Part shown: positions 11,942 to 12,428 of the stretch, in pieces
Layout of the letters: each line of letters opens with the position of its first letter
How positions within the stretch are numbered: position 1 is the first letter of the stretch
Assembly: GCA_018710885.1 (NCBI GenBank)
Contig: DVJA01000027.1
Location: forward strand, 1 to 12,428
Reading direction: 5' to 3'
Source: Scatomorpha merdigallinarum
Lineage (GTDB): Bacteria; Bacillota; Clostridia; Oscillospirales; Oscillospiraceae
Length of the DNA: 12,428 nt
Position numbers and translations under genes: made by a program
The notes under the pieces: model-generated
Databases searched by the model: none
What the model was told of the DNA's origin: nothing
What the model saw: only the letters and a program-made list of their open reading frames with translations

Positions 11942-12428
11942 TAGAACCCAACGGCGGGACGTCGAGGACGCCGTCGCGTCGTCGCAAGCTGCACATCCTT
12001 CACTTCCCCGCAAGCGGGAAAGCTCAGTCGTTCCGCTGCTCCTCCTTTCGAAACCGAACCCGCTGTGCTGGGCTTCGGTTTCGCAGATAGAAGGTAACAA
12101 CGCAAGGGAGTGGGGTACAAAACGTACCCATCAGCAATCCCCAGCGCACCAGCGAAGCGTCGCGTGCGGCAAGAGCCGCAGAAACCCCGGGCAACCTAGC
12201 CCTCACCGGCCGCCCAAACCCAACGAGCAAACCCCGGGCAACCTTCCGTGTTAACCCGTCAGCGGCCGCGAAGCGAAACCGCGGTCGGCGATGGTGGAAC
12301 TAAATTAAAGTTTAGGGATGACCACCTGCAAGTCACCACCGAGCCAAGATACGAGGCACCCTTACGTACAAGTCCGCACCAAAGCGGTTTTCTCTTTGGA
12401 GTCTGAGGGGTTTCTTTTTGACAAGACA
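11942..12428. repeat. Modular intergenic repeat, copy B, cut by the window end
   Basis: Same orientation as copy A. It opens with TAGAACC and the GCGGGACGTCGAGGACGCCGTC block (11942-11975). A different segment then replaces the copy A sequence up to about 12127. From 12185 the shared modules resume: 28 identical bases, then 99 ungapped bases at 95 matches, then the TTTC / TTTTGACAAGA end, where the window stops. The unshared segment holds a strong stem CGAAACCGAA / TTCGGTTTCG (12049-12083) and GGGTAC / GTACCC (12113-12129). GCGAAGCG occurs at 12152 and 12268. Frames are broken by stops, and I see no gene. Confidence 0.85.

Noticed and set aside
12049..12083. tRNA or intrinsic terminator in repeat copy B
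   Set aside because: The strong stem has no T-run on either strand, and no cloverleaf or TTCGA-type T-arm can be formed around it.
11822..12230. Minus- and plus-strand short frames at the right edge
   Set aside because: They overlap the end of the glycerate kinase gene or lie in repeat copy B, with no protein-level conservation visible.

Overview
The window looks like chromosomal DNA from a GC-rich member of the Clostridia, most likely an Oscillospiraceae-type gut anaerobe. The reasons are: a T-box-controlled pheS, the cluster nnrD / small lipoprotein / alr / mazF typical of Firmicutes, a lipoprotein signal followed by a Pro-Thr-Glu linker, and strong Shine-Dalgarno sites. The taxonomic call is inference from gene content; no rRNA gene is present. 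No phage, transposase, integrase, tRNA or CRISPR array is visible.

Layout. Left edge, minus strand: the 5' part of pheS with its complete T-box leader and promoter (1-1264). Its promoter lies back to back with one facing right that drives nnrD; this second promoter leaves essentially no 5' leader. The rightward run (1307-4818) holds nnrD, a GerS/YdcC-like lipoprotein, alr, a MazF-type toxin with no adjacent antitoxin, and a small exported protein, ending at a strong terminator. A DUF368 (PopT-type undecaprenyl-phosphate translocase) gene follows (5003-5866).

A 675-base gene-free stretch (5867-6541) consists of a modular, hairpin-rich repeat. The same modules return at the right edge (11942-12428). 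This is the least explained part of the window. Between the two repeat clusters are: two overlapping minus-strand COG0523/CobW-type genes, one with a 26-histidine metal-binding stretch and one joined to a TIGR03943/DUF1980-like domain; a GH3 NagZ-like lipoprotein whose promoter faces the GTPase promoter; an uncharacterised TIM-barrel-like protein; and a glycerate 2-kinase behind a near-perfect promoter.

How they fit: pheS serves translation and senses uncharged tRNA-Phe. nnrD repairs hydrated NAD(P)H. alr makes D-alanine for peptidoglycan, the DUF368 protein recycles the lipid carrier for wall synthesis, and the GH3 enzyme probably trims or recycles wall muropeptides, so much of the window concerns the cell envelope. 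The GTPase pair probably handles metal delivery. Isoleucine codon use in alr and the glycerate kinase gene is strongly biased to AUA, which is odd for GC-rich DNA.
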